Shown: piece after piece, positions 1-6,776 of the stretch
How positions within the stretch are numbered: position 1 is the first letter of the stretch
How the letters are laid out: the number at the start of each line of letters is the position of its first letter
Assembly: GCA_020717885.1 (NCBI GenBank)
Contig: DYDN01000006.1
Location: 1 to 18,072 of the forward strand
Origin: Candidatus Forterrea sp.
Lineage (GTDB): Archaea; Iainarchaeota; Iainarchaeia; Iainarchaeales; JAAZKV01
DNA length: 18,072 bases
Direction: 5' to 3'
Position numbers and translations under genes: made by a program
Notes under the pieces: model-generated
Told to the model about the DNA's origin: nothing
Seen by the model: the letters and a program-made list of their open reading frames with translations, nothing else
The model's database searches: none

Positions 1-54
1 CCAAACAATCAAACAAAACCTACAAAACAGTTAGCAAATACTCCCCCCAGTAAT

Positions 55-66
55 CATTAAATACTT
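55..66 (+). promoter_or_regulatory. TATA-like box of the HerA gene
   Basis: The AT-rich stretch CATTAAATACTT ends about 19 nt before the ATG at 85 and no Shine-Dalgarno sequence lies between them. This spacing fits an archaeal promoter giving a leaderless or nearly leaderless mRNA. The assignment is inferred from spacing and composition only. Confidence 0.45.
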
Positions 67-84
67 GTAAATGGTTATCTTTTC

Positions 85-2685
85 ATGCAGGAAGATTTTA
101 CATCAGAACCAGTAGTTCTAGGGAGAGATATCGCTGATCTTGAGAAATATGGTTCGCAGGGGACAGCGTATTTTGGGAAAATTGTAATGTCCGCGGGGGA
201 GAAGCCTGTGTTAGGAAGAAAAGTTCTTGTTGATATTTCAAAACCCCATCTTATTCTAATTTGCGGGAAGAGGGGTGGTGGGAAATGTGTTTCTGGAGAA
301 ACGGAGATACTTCTTGAAGATGGTTCAGTTTCTAAGATTAAAGATTTGAAAGAAAATGGTAAAAAGATAATCTCTTTGGGCGAATCCTTTAAGCTGAAGA
401 CTGAAATCAAAGACGATTTCTTCGAGCGTGAAGTTGATTTGGTGTTAAAAGTAAAAACAAGGACAGGGAGGGAAATAACTCTTACTCCTGAACACCCCTT
501 GCTTACAATTGATGGATGGAAACCCGCACAAGAATTACATAAAGGGTCAAGGATTGCCGTTCCAAGAAAACTTGGTTTTTTTGGAAACGGATTTATGTCC
601 GAAGCAGAGGTAAAATTACTCGCTTATTTAATTGCGGAGGGGCATATTGTTAATCGCGCGGTTTGGTTCACAAATAATGATGAAAAAATACAAGGTGATT
701 TTGCTGATGCTGTAAAAAATTTTGATGAGAGGCTTGTTGTTAAGCAAATGAAGAATCAGCCGGGGCAGTTCAGAGTGGTTAACAAAAACCCAAAAACAAT
801 TATAAAAAACGCGGTTCGTTCAAGCAACGGAGCCTTTGCTAAGGGCACTTCTTTTGAGACGATTAATTTTGCTCGTGACTGGCTGATTAAGCTTGGGGTT
901 TATGGAAAAAAATCCGTGGTTAAAGAGTTGCCAAAAGAGGTTTTCATGTTGAATGAGCAAAAAACAGCTTTGTTCCTAAATAGGCTTTTTTCTTGCGATG
1001 GTACAATTTGGAGAGAAGAAAACAGATTCAGAGTTGGTTATGCTTCCTCTTCAATAAAATTAATCAAGCAAGTTCAGCATTTACTCTTGAAATTTGGGGT
1101 AATTTCAACTTTGCGGTCAAAGAAGATTTTGTTAAACGAAAAGTTATTTGATTCATTTGAGATAATAATTGAGGGGCATTTTTGCATTGAATTTGTGAAT
1201 AAGATTGGTTTTTTTGGAAAAAAAGAAGAGCGGCAAAAAGAGCTTGAGGTGCTTTTCGCAGAAAGAAAATTTAACCCAAATAATGATACAATTCCGATTG
1301 AAGTTTGGAACCATTATTCTCCAAATAACTGGGCAGAGCTTGGGCGAAAACTTGGTTATGCGCACCCTAAAGCCATGCGCGAAAGCATTTTTTATTCTCC
1401 TTCAAGGGAAAAACTCCTGCGAATTGCTCTGGCAGACCAGAATGAATTTATTCAACAACTTGCGCAATCAGATGTTTATTGGGATGAAATAATAAGTGTT
1501 GAAGAGATAAGAGAAAAAACAAAAGTCTATGATATCAGCGTTCCACAGGGGCATAATTTTGTTGCGAACGACATAATTATTCACAATAGTTATTCGCTTG
1601 CCGTTCTTATGGAAGAAATGGCTCGTCTTGATCCGATGATAAAAAATCGTGTTGCAGCGGTAACAATTGATACGGTTGGAATATTTTGGGGATTAAAAAT
1701 TCCTGCTGGCCAAGCTGATCTTGCTGAATTAAATGAATGGGATTTGAAAGCGGAGAAAACTGAGGTAAAAGTTTTAGTTCCGCAGGCGCAGCTCGCGTTC
1801 TATAAAGAAAAAGGTCTCCCAATTGACGGCGCATTTACTTTGAAGTGTTCAGAGCTTGAGGAGAGCGAGTGGATGGCGCTCTTTAAATTAACTTGGCGAG
1901 ATCCTGAGGGAGTTCTTCTCTCAAGAGCGGTTCAGAAAGTGCGTGAAAGAATTGGGACATATTATGGAATTGAGGATGTGATTACTGCAGTAAAAACTGA
2001 TAATGAATCTGACCCGACTTCTCGCCAATCTCTCTCAAGTAGATTACAAATGGTGAAATCCTGGGGGTTAATTGAGAAAGAGGGTACAAAAATATCTGAA
2101 CTTGCGACCCCTGGGATGATTACCGTGATTGATGTTTCATCTTATCGTCAAACCCTTGGTGCGGAAGGGGTAAAGGATGTTGTTGTTGCGCTTATTGGCA
2201 AAAAACTATTTGAACAGAGAATGTTATTTAGAAAGGAAGAGGAAATAAAATTAATAAAAGAAAATAAGCGCTCAAGCAAAATGCCTCTTGTTTGGATGAT
2301 GATTGATGAGGCGCACATGTTCATGCCAAAGGATGAATCAAATATCGCGCTCCCAATTTTACTTGAATGGGTTCGTGTGGGAAGACAGCCCGGGTTAGGA
2401 TTAATTCTTGCGACCCAGCGTCCCGAGAAGCTCCACCCTGATACAATTTCTCAGTGTGATATTTTTATTTCGCACAGGATGACTTCACAGCCCGATATTG
2501 CTGCGGTTGCGGCTCTTCGTCCGAGCTATATGCACTCTGATCTTGACAAACTTTACTCCGAAATGCCAAGACAAAAAGGTTATGCGCTTGTAATTGATGA
2601 TAATACGGAAAAGATTTGGATGATAAAAACACGCCCAAGATTCTCTTGGGACTCAAGCGTTACCGCAAGCGCGTTTTTGATTTGA
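85..2685 (+). CDS. HerA/FtsK-superfamily ATPase (DUF87-like) with an intein
   Basis: This is a P-loop ATPase of the HerA/FtsK type, a family of hexameric DNA-translocating or membrane-remodelling motors. The 866-residue precursor holds a 434-residue intein (residues 68-501), so the mature protein would be 432 residues. After splicing the Walker A motif reads GKRGGGKS (61-67 plus Ser502). Walker B is MMIDEAHMF around residues 738-746, followed by the family's ATQRP motif and a C-terminal arginine-rich segment. The ATG at 85 follows a TATA-like box with no leader. It lies upstream of and convergent with the coiled-coil gene. Because the intein splits the P-loop, the ATPase should be inactive until splicing. 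The exact cellular job (DNA end resection with NurA, or another role) cannot be fixed: no nurA or mre11/rad50 is next to it. Confidence 0.9.
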   Translation: MQEDFTSEPVVLGRDIADLEKYGSQGTAYFGKIVMSAGEKPVLGRKVLVDISKPHLILICGKRGGGKCVSGETEILLEDGSVSKIKDLKENGKKIISLGESFKLKTEIKDDFFEREVDLVLKVKTRTGREITLTPEHPLLTIDGWKPAQELHKGSRIAVPRKLGFFGNGFMSEAEVKLLAYLIAEGHIVNRAVWFTNNDEKIQGDFADAVKNFDERLVVKQMKNQPGQFRVVNKNPKTIIKNAVRSSNGAFAKGTSFETINFARDWLIKLGVYGKKSVVKELPKEVFMLNEQKTALFLNRLFSCDGTIWREENRFRVGYASSSIKLIKQVQHLLLKFGVISTLRSKKILLNEKLFDSFEIIIEGHFCIEFVNKIGFFGKKEERQKELEVLFAERKFNPNNDTIPIEVWNHYSPNNWAELGRKLGYAHPKAMRESIFYSPSREKLLRIALADQNEFIQQLAQSDVYWDEIISVEEIREKTKVYDISVPQGHNFVANDIIIHNSYSLAVLMEEMARLDPMIKNRVAAVTIDTVGIFWGLKIPAGQADLAELNEWDLKAEKTEVKVLVPQAQLAFYKEKGLPIDGAFTLKCSELEESEWMALFKLTWRDPEGVLLSRAVQKVRERIGTYYGIEDVITAVKTDNESDPTSRQSLSSRLQMVKSWGLIEKEGTKISELATPGMITVIDVSSYRQTLGAEGVKDVVVALIGKKLFEQRMLFRKEEEIKLIKENKRSSKMPLVWMMIDEAHMFMPKDESNIALPILLEWVRVGRQPGLGLILATQRPEKLHPDTISQCDIFISHRMTSQPDIAAVAALRPSYMHSDLDKLYSEMPRQKGYALVIDDNTEKIWMIKTRPRFSWDSSVTASAFLI
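286..1587 (+). other. Intein with LAGLIDADG homing endonuclease domain
   Basis: The in-frame insertion starts at Cys68 (CVSGETEILLEDG, splicing block A) and ends VANDIIIHN, followed by Ser502 as the +1 extein nucleophile. Block B is visible as TPEHPLLTIDGW. The endonuclease domain has two LAGLIDADG-type motifs, LLAYLIAEGH (residues 178-187, acidic Glu185) and LFSCDGTIW (acidic Asp305), so both catalytic acidic residues are kept. The end block VYDISVPQGHNFVANDIIIHN carries the penultimate His and terminal Asn needed for self-excision. All key residues for splicing are present and the frame is open throughout, so the element looks active in both splicing and homing. It sits exactly at the Lys/Ser codons of the P-loop, a favoured site for inteins because it is conserved. 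Confidence 0.93.
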
Positions 2686-2720
2686 AATCTGATTCTAAAC
2701 CCAAGAAATGAACATTAAGA

Positions 2721-2760
2721 AAATAAAAAAAAGAATTGCCTTGGAGTGGCTAGGCAATTC
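2721..2760 (-). terminator. Hairpin and T-run terminator
   Basis: On the minus strand GAATTGCC and GGCAATTC pair across a 12-nt loop (2760-2753 with 2740-2733), followed directly by eight T residues and a further T-rich tract. It begins three bases after the stop codon of the coiled-coil gene. It looks like an intrinsic terminator for that gene. The T-run lies on only one strand, so it does not obviously serve the convergent HerA gene. Confidence 0.7.
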
Positions 2761-2763
2761 AAT

Positions 2764-3408
2764 TTAGTAAACAGTTGGTTTTGCGATTCTAGCCATTGTT
2801 CTGATGTTTGCGTTCTCCGCTTCCACCATTATTTCTCTTGCATTTTTAAGAACTATTTTCACTCTGTCAGTTTCGAACACTAAATCGTGGAACATTTTCT
2901 TTGAGAGTAGTGCTACAAGGAATTCGCTGAATCTTTCTTTCTCAACGATTACTCCGCTATTGCTCCTCATGAGTTTGTGTTCTATCGCGAGCGGACCAAG
3001 ATCAATTAATCCGATGAACTCGGGTTTTACCGCTATGTGTGTTGCATCAAATGCTTCAACTGATTTTTCTAGGAAGGCAAGTGTTGCTTGTGTGTCCTCA
3101 AAGGAAAATGTTTTCTTGGTTCTAATTGATTCAATAAAATCAAGTATTCCTTCTTTCTCAATGCTTTGCTTTGCCATTGTTTGTCTTAGCTCCTCAAAGT
3201 CAAGTTCAACACTTGAAAATAAATCAAGTATTTCTTTGCCCTTGAGTTCCTCAACTAACTGGCTCTTTGTCGCAGGATTAGCAATACTCCTGCTCTTTAG
3301 TATGCTCATTTCTTGTAACACACGCTCAAAACCCTCATTGGCTTTTTTCGCCCGTGTTAAATCCTCTCTTACCTTAAGTAAGTCCCCTTGTAATTTGGCT
3401 AGAGTCAT
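2764..3408 (-). CDS. Hypothetical protein with N-terminal coiled coil
   Basis: I do not recognise this 214-residue protein. The first ~45 residues are rich in Lys, Glu and Leu in a heptad-like pattern and are likely a coiled coil. The rest is mixed helix with an acidic middle and a C-terminal part containing a hydrophobic stretch (IGLIDLGPLAIEHKL). There are no signal peptide, membrane segment or catalytic motif that I can see. The start is placed at the ATG at 3408 because GGGGTGG lies six bases upstream; a TTG two codons earlier is the alternative and would overlap that Shine-Dalgarno. A TATA-like ATTAAATATT on the minus strand at 3450-3441 is well placed for its promoter. It is transcribed alone, with its own terminator. 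Codon use resembles the neighbours, so it is probably a true gene. Confidence 0.75.
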   Translation of the reverse strand: MTLAKLQGDLLKVREDLTRAKKANEGFERVLQEMSILKSRSIANPATKSQLVEELKGKEILDLFSSVELDFEELRQTMAKQSIEKEGILDFIESIRTKKTFSFEDTQATLAFLEKSVEAFDATHIAVKPEFIGLIDLGPLAIEHKLMRSNSGVIVEKERFSEFLVALLSKKMFHDLVFETDRVKIVLKNAREIMVEAENANIRTMARIAKPTVY

Positions 3409-3494
3409 TTCCAACCACCCCGTTTAATTAATGCTTATCAAATATTTAATGCTATCTTGATGCGATTAAACCGCTCTTTTTTGGCTTTAAGCAA

Positions 3495-3505
3495 CTTTTA
3501 TAAAG
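3495..3505 (+). promoter_or_regulatory. TATA-like box, probably for tRNA-Leu
   Basis: CTTTTATAAAG at this position is the best TATA-like sequence upstream of the tRNA. It would place transcription start near 3525-3530, leaving a 5' leader of about 35-40 nt for RNase P to remove. The core is palindromic, so direction rests on context alone. Nothing else was seen in 3415-3565. Confidence 0.4.
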
Positions 3506-3565
3506 TATCTTCGCATGAATTATTTTATTGACTGCTAAAAGCCGAAGCTTTTGGTTTAGTTTGTT

Positions 3566-3687
3566 GCACGGGTAGGGAAGCGGAAAACCCGGCAGGTTTA
3601 GGTTAGATTATAAGTCACACGATGATTTTTCTCTAGAAAATACCTGCTCGCCCAGCGCGTTCACAGGTTCGAATCCTGTCCCGTGCA
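3566..3687 (+). tRNA. tRNA-Leu (anticodon UAG) with intron
   Basis: The acceptor stem GCACGGG (3566-3572) pairs perfectly with CCCGTGC (3680-3686), with discriminator A3687, as expected for leucine. The T arm is ACAGG-TTCGAAT-CCTGT. The D arm has a three-pair stem GGG/CCC with the conserved A14, G18 and G19. The anticodon stem GCAGG/CCTGC encloses loop bases T32, T33, TAG (34-36), G37 and A38 once the intron is removed. A 15-nt variable arm (3648-3662) makes this a class II tRNA, consistent with Leu. The intron is 3603-3641 (39 nt), between positions 37 and 38. CCA is not encoded. It reads CUN codons, chiefly CUA. Confidence 0.93.
3603..3641 (+). other. tRNA intron at position 37/38
   Basis: These 39 bases split the anticodon loop at the canonical archaeal site. 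Inside the intron TAGA (3604-3607) and TCTA (3632-3635) can form a helix next to the 5' cut site. Loop bases TTTA (3597-3600) face GAAA (3636-3639), giving a central helix of three pairs and one mismatch. Together with the anticodon stem this makes a recognisable, slightly relaxed bulge-helix-bulge, the substrate of archaeal tRNA splicing endonuclease. Confidence 0.85.
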
Positions 3688-3690
3688 TGT

Positions 3691-3795
3691 AATTTTTCTT
3701 TCCGTTGTGAAAGATTCACAACGCCCAGCAAAAGCATTGGCTTTTGCTTTGGTGGGGAAAGAAAACCTGCACTAAAAGAAAAAACTTTCTTTCCT
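3691..3795. other. Highly structured non-coding stretch (three-way junction)
   Basis: An outer stem TTTTCTTTCC (3694-3703) / GGAAAGAAAA (3756-3765) encloses two hairpins. The first is GTTGTGAA-AGA-TTCACAAC (3704-3722); the second is AGCAAAAGC-ATTG-GCTTTTGCT (3727-3748). A second copy of TTTCTTTCC (3786-3794) could instead pair with GGAAAGAAA (3756-3764). It lies just after tRNA-Leu and between convergent transcripts. It may be a downstream processing or termination structure, a small structured RNA, or a REP-like palindromic repeat. On the minus strand the T-rich stretch at 3785-3775 would also serve to end the transporter operon. No coding potential was seen. Confidence 0.5.
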
Positions 3796-3816
3796 GCGGA
3801 GCACGAAGAACCCGGT

Positions 3817-4560
3817 TTACTTTCCTTTCCAGTGCACTACTTTATCCTCTATTTTTGCCAGAATTAGATTGAGTGCGTACCCGATTATTCCTGTGAGTAA
3901 TATTATCCCAAACATTCCTTTTACATTGTAAATGTATTGGAAATCAATTATTCTTCTCCCAAGGCCGGCATATGTTCCAATGAACATTTCGGTTACAATT
4001 ATTATAATCAACGCAAGGGAAATTGAGGTTCTTATTCCAATAAATGTTTGTGGTAAGGATTCCCAAAACACAATGCTTTTGAAGATTTGCAATTTCTTCG
4101 CGCCCATTAGTTTTGCCGCAATTATTCTTGATGGTTTTGTGTTCATTACTCCGTGCGCGGTGTTAAATATTATCACAAGTGCTGCACCAAATGCGGCAAC
4201 CGCTATTTTTGAGGAATCATCTATTCCAAATACGAGCAAGAATAATGGAAAGATTGCGGTTGCGGGGAGCGAGCGGAAGAAATCAATTATGAATTCAACG
4301 CTCTCATATATTTTTGTTGATGCCCCGAGTAATATTCCAAGCGGGATTCCGATTATTATTGCAAGTCCAAATGCAAGTCCTAATCTTAGGAGTGTTGCAT
4401 AAATATCTGCGTTAAGAGTTCCCGCGGCGAGCATTTGTGCTAAATCAATTATCACTTCAACTGGCCCTGGGAGGAAGAGCGCGTCAAGCACATGCACAGT
4501 AGCAACTACCCACCATATCGCGAAGAGCAAAATTATTCCAATTAAGAAATTCTTTTTCAT
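3817..4560 (-). CDS. ABC importer permease, NitT/TauT (SsuC/TauC-like) family
   Basis: This is a 247-residue integral membrane permease that should form the homodimeric pore of an importer for a small organic or inorganic anion or vitamin precursor. About six hydrophobic segments are visible, the first at residues 5-24. The cytoplasmic EAA coupling loop, AAKLMGAKKLQIFKSI, lies near residues 148-163, followed by the family's IGIRTSISLALIIIIVTEMF and ends in VVHWKGK. The ATG overlaps the stop codon of the upstream ATPase (ATGA), with AGAGGTG seven bases upstream, so the two are translationally coupled. It is the last gene of the leftward operon SBP1-ATPase-permease and closely resembles the permease at 11238-12041. 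The substrate cannot be assigned. Confidence 0.93.
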   Translation of the reverse strand: MKKNFLIGIILLFAIWWVVATVHVLDALFLPGPVEVIIDLAQMLAAGTLNADIYATLLRLGLAFGLAIIIGIPLGILLGASTKIYESVEFIIDFFRSLPATAIFPLFLLVFGIDDSSKIAVAAFGAALVIIFNTAHGVMNTKPSRIIAAKLMGAKKLQIFKSIVFWESLPQTFIGIRTSISLALIIIIVTEMFIGTYAGLGRRIIDFQYIYNVKGMFGIILLTGIIGYALNLILAKIEDKVVHWKGK

Positions 4561-5312
4561 TGCAAAGCACCTCTTTGGAATGCCTTAAGCACTTTCTTTT
4601 TTGTTGCGGCGAATTTTTGTGAGTTAAGAAATTCAGTTCCTCTTGGATAAGGCGCCTCATTTTCAATAATTTCAACCACACGGGTTGGTTTATTTGAGAG
4701 AACAATTATTTTATTCGCGATATGTACCGCTTCCTCAATATCATGGGTAATTGCGAGTATTGTGGGTTTGTATTTTGAGTGGTATTTTTGCAAGTGTGTC
4801 CGTAACAGCAAGTTATTTCCATAATCAAGAGCGGAGAAGGGTTCATCAATGAACAATATCTCCGGTTCGGTGATTAGTGCGCGCATGAACGCGAGGATTT
4901 GCTGCTGTCCTCCGCTTAATTGGTAAGGATAAAGCCCTAAATTCGTTTTGAAGGAGAATATTTTCTCCATTTCAACAATCTTCCTCCTTTCTTCTTCTTC
5001 CGCAGTATCGCTTAGCCTCAATGGGTAAGCAATGTTCTCATAATTATTTCTCCACTGGAGGAGGGATTCGCGGTAGTTCTGGAAAATGTAACTGAATTTC
5101 TTCGGATTAAAGTTCGGCATTTCCACTTTTCCTTTTGTTTTCTCCGCAATCCCTGAAAGTATGTTGAGCAGAGTGGATTTTCCGCATCCGTTCGGCCCGA
5201 AGATAGCGACAATATCCCCGTTCCCCACTTCGAAAGAAATATTTGAAATGACTTCATTCTCATCAAAGGACTTTGCGAGCCCTCTGATAATGATTTCTTT
5301 TCCCAAAGTCAT
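4557..5312 (-). CDS. ABC importer ATPase, NitT/TauT (SsuB/TauB-like) family
   Basis: This 251-residue cytoplasmic ATPase powers the importer. The motifs are in order: Walker A GPNGCGKST (residues 39-47), Q-loop Gln78, signature LSGGQQQ (132-138), Walker B ILFIDEP (152-158), D-loop SALD and switch His190 in THD. All catalytic residues are present. The start is placed at the ATG at 5312 because AAAGGTG stands six bases before it; the longer GTG start at 5321 is part of that Shine-Dalgarno. It begins 30 bases after the end of the frameshifted SBP1 gene and overlaps the permease by four bases. If SBP1 is truly broken, this ATPase may serve SBP2. Confidence 0.93.
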   Translation of the reverse strand: MTLGKEIIIRGLAKSFDENEVISNISFEVGNGDIVAIFGPNGCGKSTLLNILSGIAEKTKGKVEMPNFNPKKFSYIFQNYRESLLQWRNNYENIAYPLRLSDTAEEEERRKIVEMEKIFSFKTNLGLYPYQLSGGQQQILAFMRALITEPEILFIDEPFSALDYGNNLLLRTHLQKYHSKYKPTILAITHDIEEAVHIANKIIVLSNKPTRVVEIIENEAPYPRGTEFLNSQKFAATKKKVLKAFQRGALQ

Positions 5313-5342
5313 TTCAAACACCTTTTTTATTTTCCATTTCCA

Positions 5343-6367
5343 TTAGCTAGCATTTCCGTGGCAGTAAAGGAATGCGTTTGCATCTATTCTTTCATCAACC
5401 ACATTGTACTTCTCAAAGAGGTCGTAGAATTTTTGCAGTGCTTCTATGTCACCTATTGTCATTTCGTTGCAAGTCTTAAACACGGGCATCGTGAGTCCTT
5501 CTGTTGTGCTATCGTTCAGTGGTGTGTAATTTTTGAGGTATTTTTTTGAAGCGTTGAAATCATTTTCAACTTCTGTAATTGCCCTATCAAGCACCTCAAG
5601 AACTTTTTTTGTAGCGTTAGGATTTTCTTTTGCGAACCTCACGCTAACTACTCCCCCGCCCGCCAGAAGGGGTTTGAGAGTGCTTTCTCCATTGGGCCAT
5701 CCAAAAATACTTTCCCAGCCCCGCTTTTCACCGCAATTGTTTTCATTGGTTCAAGCGTAAGCAACGCATCAATTTGTTTTGCTTTTAATGTGGGAACTTG
5801 TGTTGCTGGCGCAAGTTCAACAATTGTAATGTCCTTGTCAACAGTTAACCCGTTTTGTGCTAGTAATTCTGTCGCAAGCACTCTCCATTGTATTGAGCCC
5901 CCGAGTATTCCTAGCTTTTTTCCTTTTAATTCAGAAATTTTTGTTATATTGCTGTCAACTGGAACCAAGAGAAAATCAGCCGGGTTTACCAAATCTCCGC
6001 CTGAAACATTATAGAGCATCATTTTTCCAGGGTTTTTGTAATTTGCTATTCCTGCAATTCCCGCTGGTCCGCCGACAAATGTAAAATCGAGTTTGTCCTG
6101 CATTAATGAATCAATCATTTGGTTTGGTGCCTCAAACTTTATGAGTTCAATGTCTATCCCTGCTTCAGTAAAGTATCCTTTCTCTATCGCCAAGTACATT
6201 GGCAGTCCGTGTAGTAGCGGCGTCATTCCAATTCTCACCTTTGTTGTTTCTCCTGTTGCTTGCCCTGCGGCAAAAAACCCTGTTGCGGGTAGTGCTGTTG
6301 CCAGAACTGCTACAATCACAAGGATTGCCAGCACAGCTCCGGCGATTTTCACTTTAAAATAATCCAA
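5343..6367 (-). pseudogene. Periplasmic-type binding protein SBP1, frameshifted (NMT1/SsuA-like)
   Basis: This encodes a membrane-anchored solute-binding protein in two reading frames. The first frame (6367-5648) gives an N-terminal hydrophobic anchor (residues ~8-30) and the family body (RIGMTPLLHGLPMYLAIEKG, FEAPNQMIDSL). It runs to NPFWRAGE and stops. The second frame (to 5343) continues as VVSVRFAKENPNATKKVLEV. Adding one G to the run of five (5653-5657, C on the plus strand) gives NPFWRAGGVVSVRFAKENPN, which matches DPFYPGIGVVNMSFAEKNPE of SBP2. The joined length would be 341 residues, close to SBP2. The start is TTG at 6367, with GGGGTGA four bases upstream. The defect is either a true frameshift or a base lost in sequencing a homopolymer. 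It heads the operon with the ATPase and permease. Confidence 0.85.
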
Positions 6368-6443
6368 TTTTTCACCCCACAGCCAGCCGTTAATAAGCTA
6401 ACTGTAAGGAATGTGCTTTCACCTCCCCTAATATAAATAATCT

Positions 6444-6455
6444 CCCCCTTGGGGG
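6444..6455. promoter_or_regulatory. Inverted repeat CCCCC-TT-GGGGG, probable operator
   Basis: Two five-base arms separated by TT lie in the divergent gap between SBP1 and regulator 1. On the right a TATA-like TTTTTATACT (6471-6480) follows 15 bases later and the regulator's ATG (6501) about 21 bases after that. On the left, TTATTTATATT (minus strand, 6441-6431) is the likely SBP1 TATA box. The same element at the same distance from the TATA box recurs at 7777-7788. It is the likely binding site of the TrmB-like regulators. Confidence 0.6.
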
Positions 6456-6500
6456 GTAGTAAAAGCAATATTTTTATACTCCTCCAACGTGATATTGTTT

Positions 6501-6776
6501 ATGGATATTTCTTCCTTGAAAGAGATTGGGCTCTCTGACGGCGAAGTGAAAGTGTATTTTGCTCTTCTCCGCCTCGGTCCAAGTAAAACTGGGGTAATTG
6601 CTACTTCTGCAAGTGTTTCTAGTTCCAAAATTTATTCTATTCTTTCCCGCCTTGAGAAAAAAGGGCTTGTTAGTCACTCCATCCTGAGCGGGGTTCCCGC
6701 AATTCACCTAATTTTTAGCTGCAGTAATTCAATGAGTACACATCAACTCTTCCATCAATCACCTTGTTTTTTGTGA
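6501..6776 (+). pseudogene. TrmB-like regulator 1, truncated to its winged-helix domain
   Basis: Residues 1-65 (MDISSLKEIGLSDGEVKVYF onward) match the winged-helix domain of regulator 2 closely, including SSKIYSILSRLEKKGLVSH for the recognition helix and wing. The similarity ends near 6695, just where the sequence becomes the antisense of the 3' end of SBP2. The last ~26 codons have no counterpart. The whole C-terminal sensor domain (about 180 residues) is missing. The ATG at 6501 lies ~21 bases after a TATA-like box, so the mRNA would be leaderless, as for regulator 2; an upstream ATG at 6489 is too close to that box. It may be dead, or may give a small DNA-binding protein that competes with regulator 2. 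It overlaps SBP2 tail to tail by 62 bases. Confidence 0.75.

Noticed and set aside
2804..3427. 207-codon open frame on the plus strand
   Set aside because: It is the antisense of the coiled-coil gene, very Ser-rich, with no Shine-Dalgarno or homology; the minus-strand gene has a promoter, start site and terminator.
3691..3795. Possible CRISPR repeat-spacer unit
   Set aside because: There are only two different hairpins and no repeat of constant length with spacers; no cas gene is near.
3932..4402. 156-codon plus-strand frame
   Set aside because: It is antisense of the first permease; low complexity Ile/Ala/Asn and no start signal.
6416..6426. GGGGAGGTGAAAG on the minus strand, a strong Shine-Dalgarno look-alike upstream of SBP1
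   Set aside because: No start codon lies at a suitable distance; the real SBP1 start has its own GGGGTGA further downstream.
6688..6700. GCGGG-GTT-CCCGC hairpin between the end of SBP2 and the regulator 1 homology
   Set aside because: It could be a terminator for SBP2 but has no T-run after it on the minus strand and only five pairs, so I did not list it as a feature.
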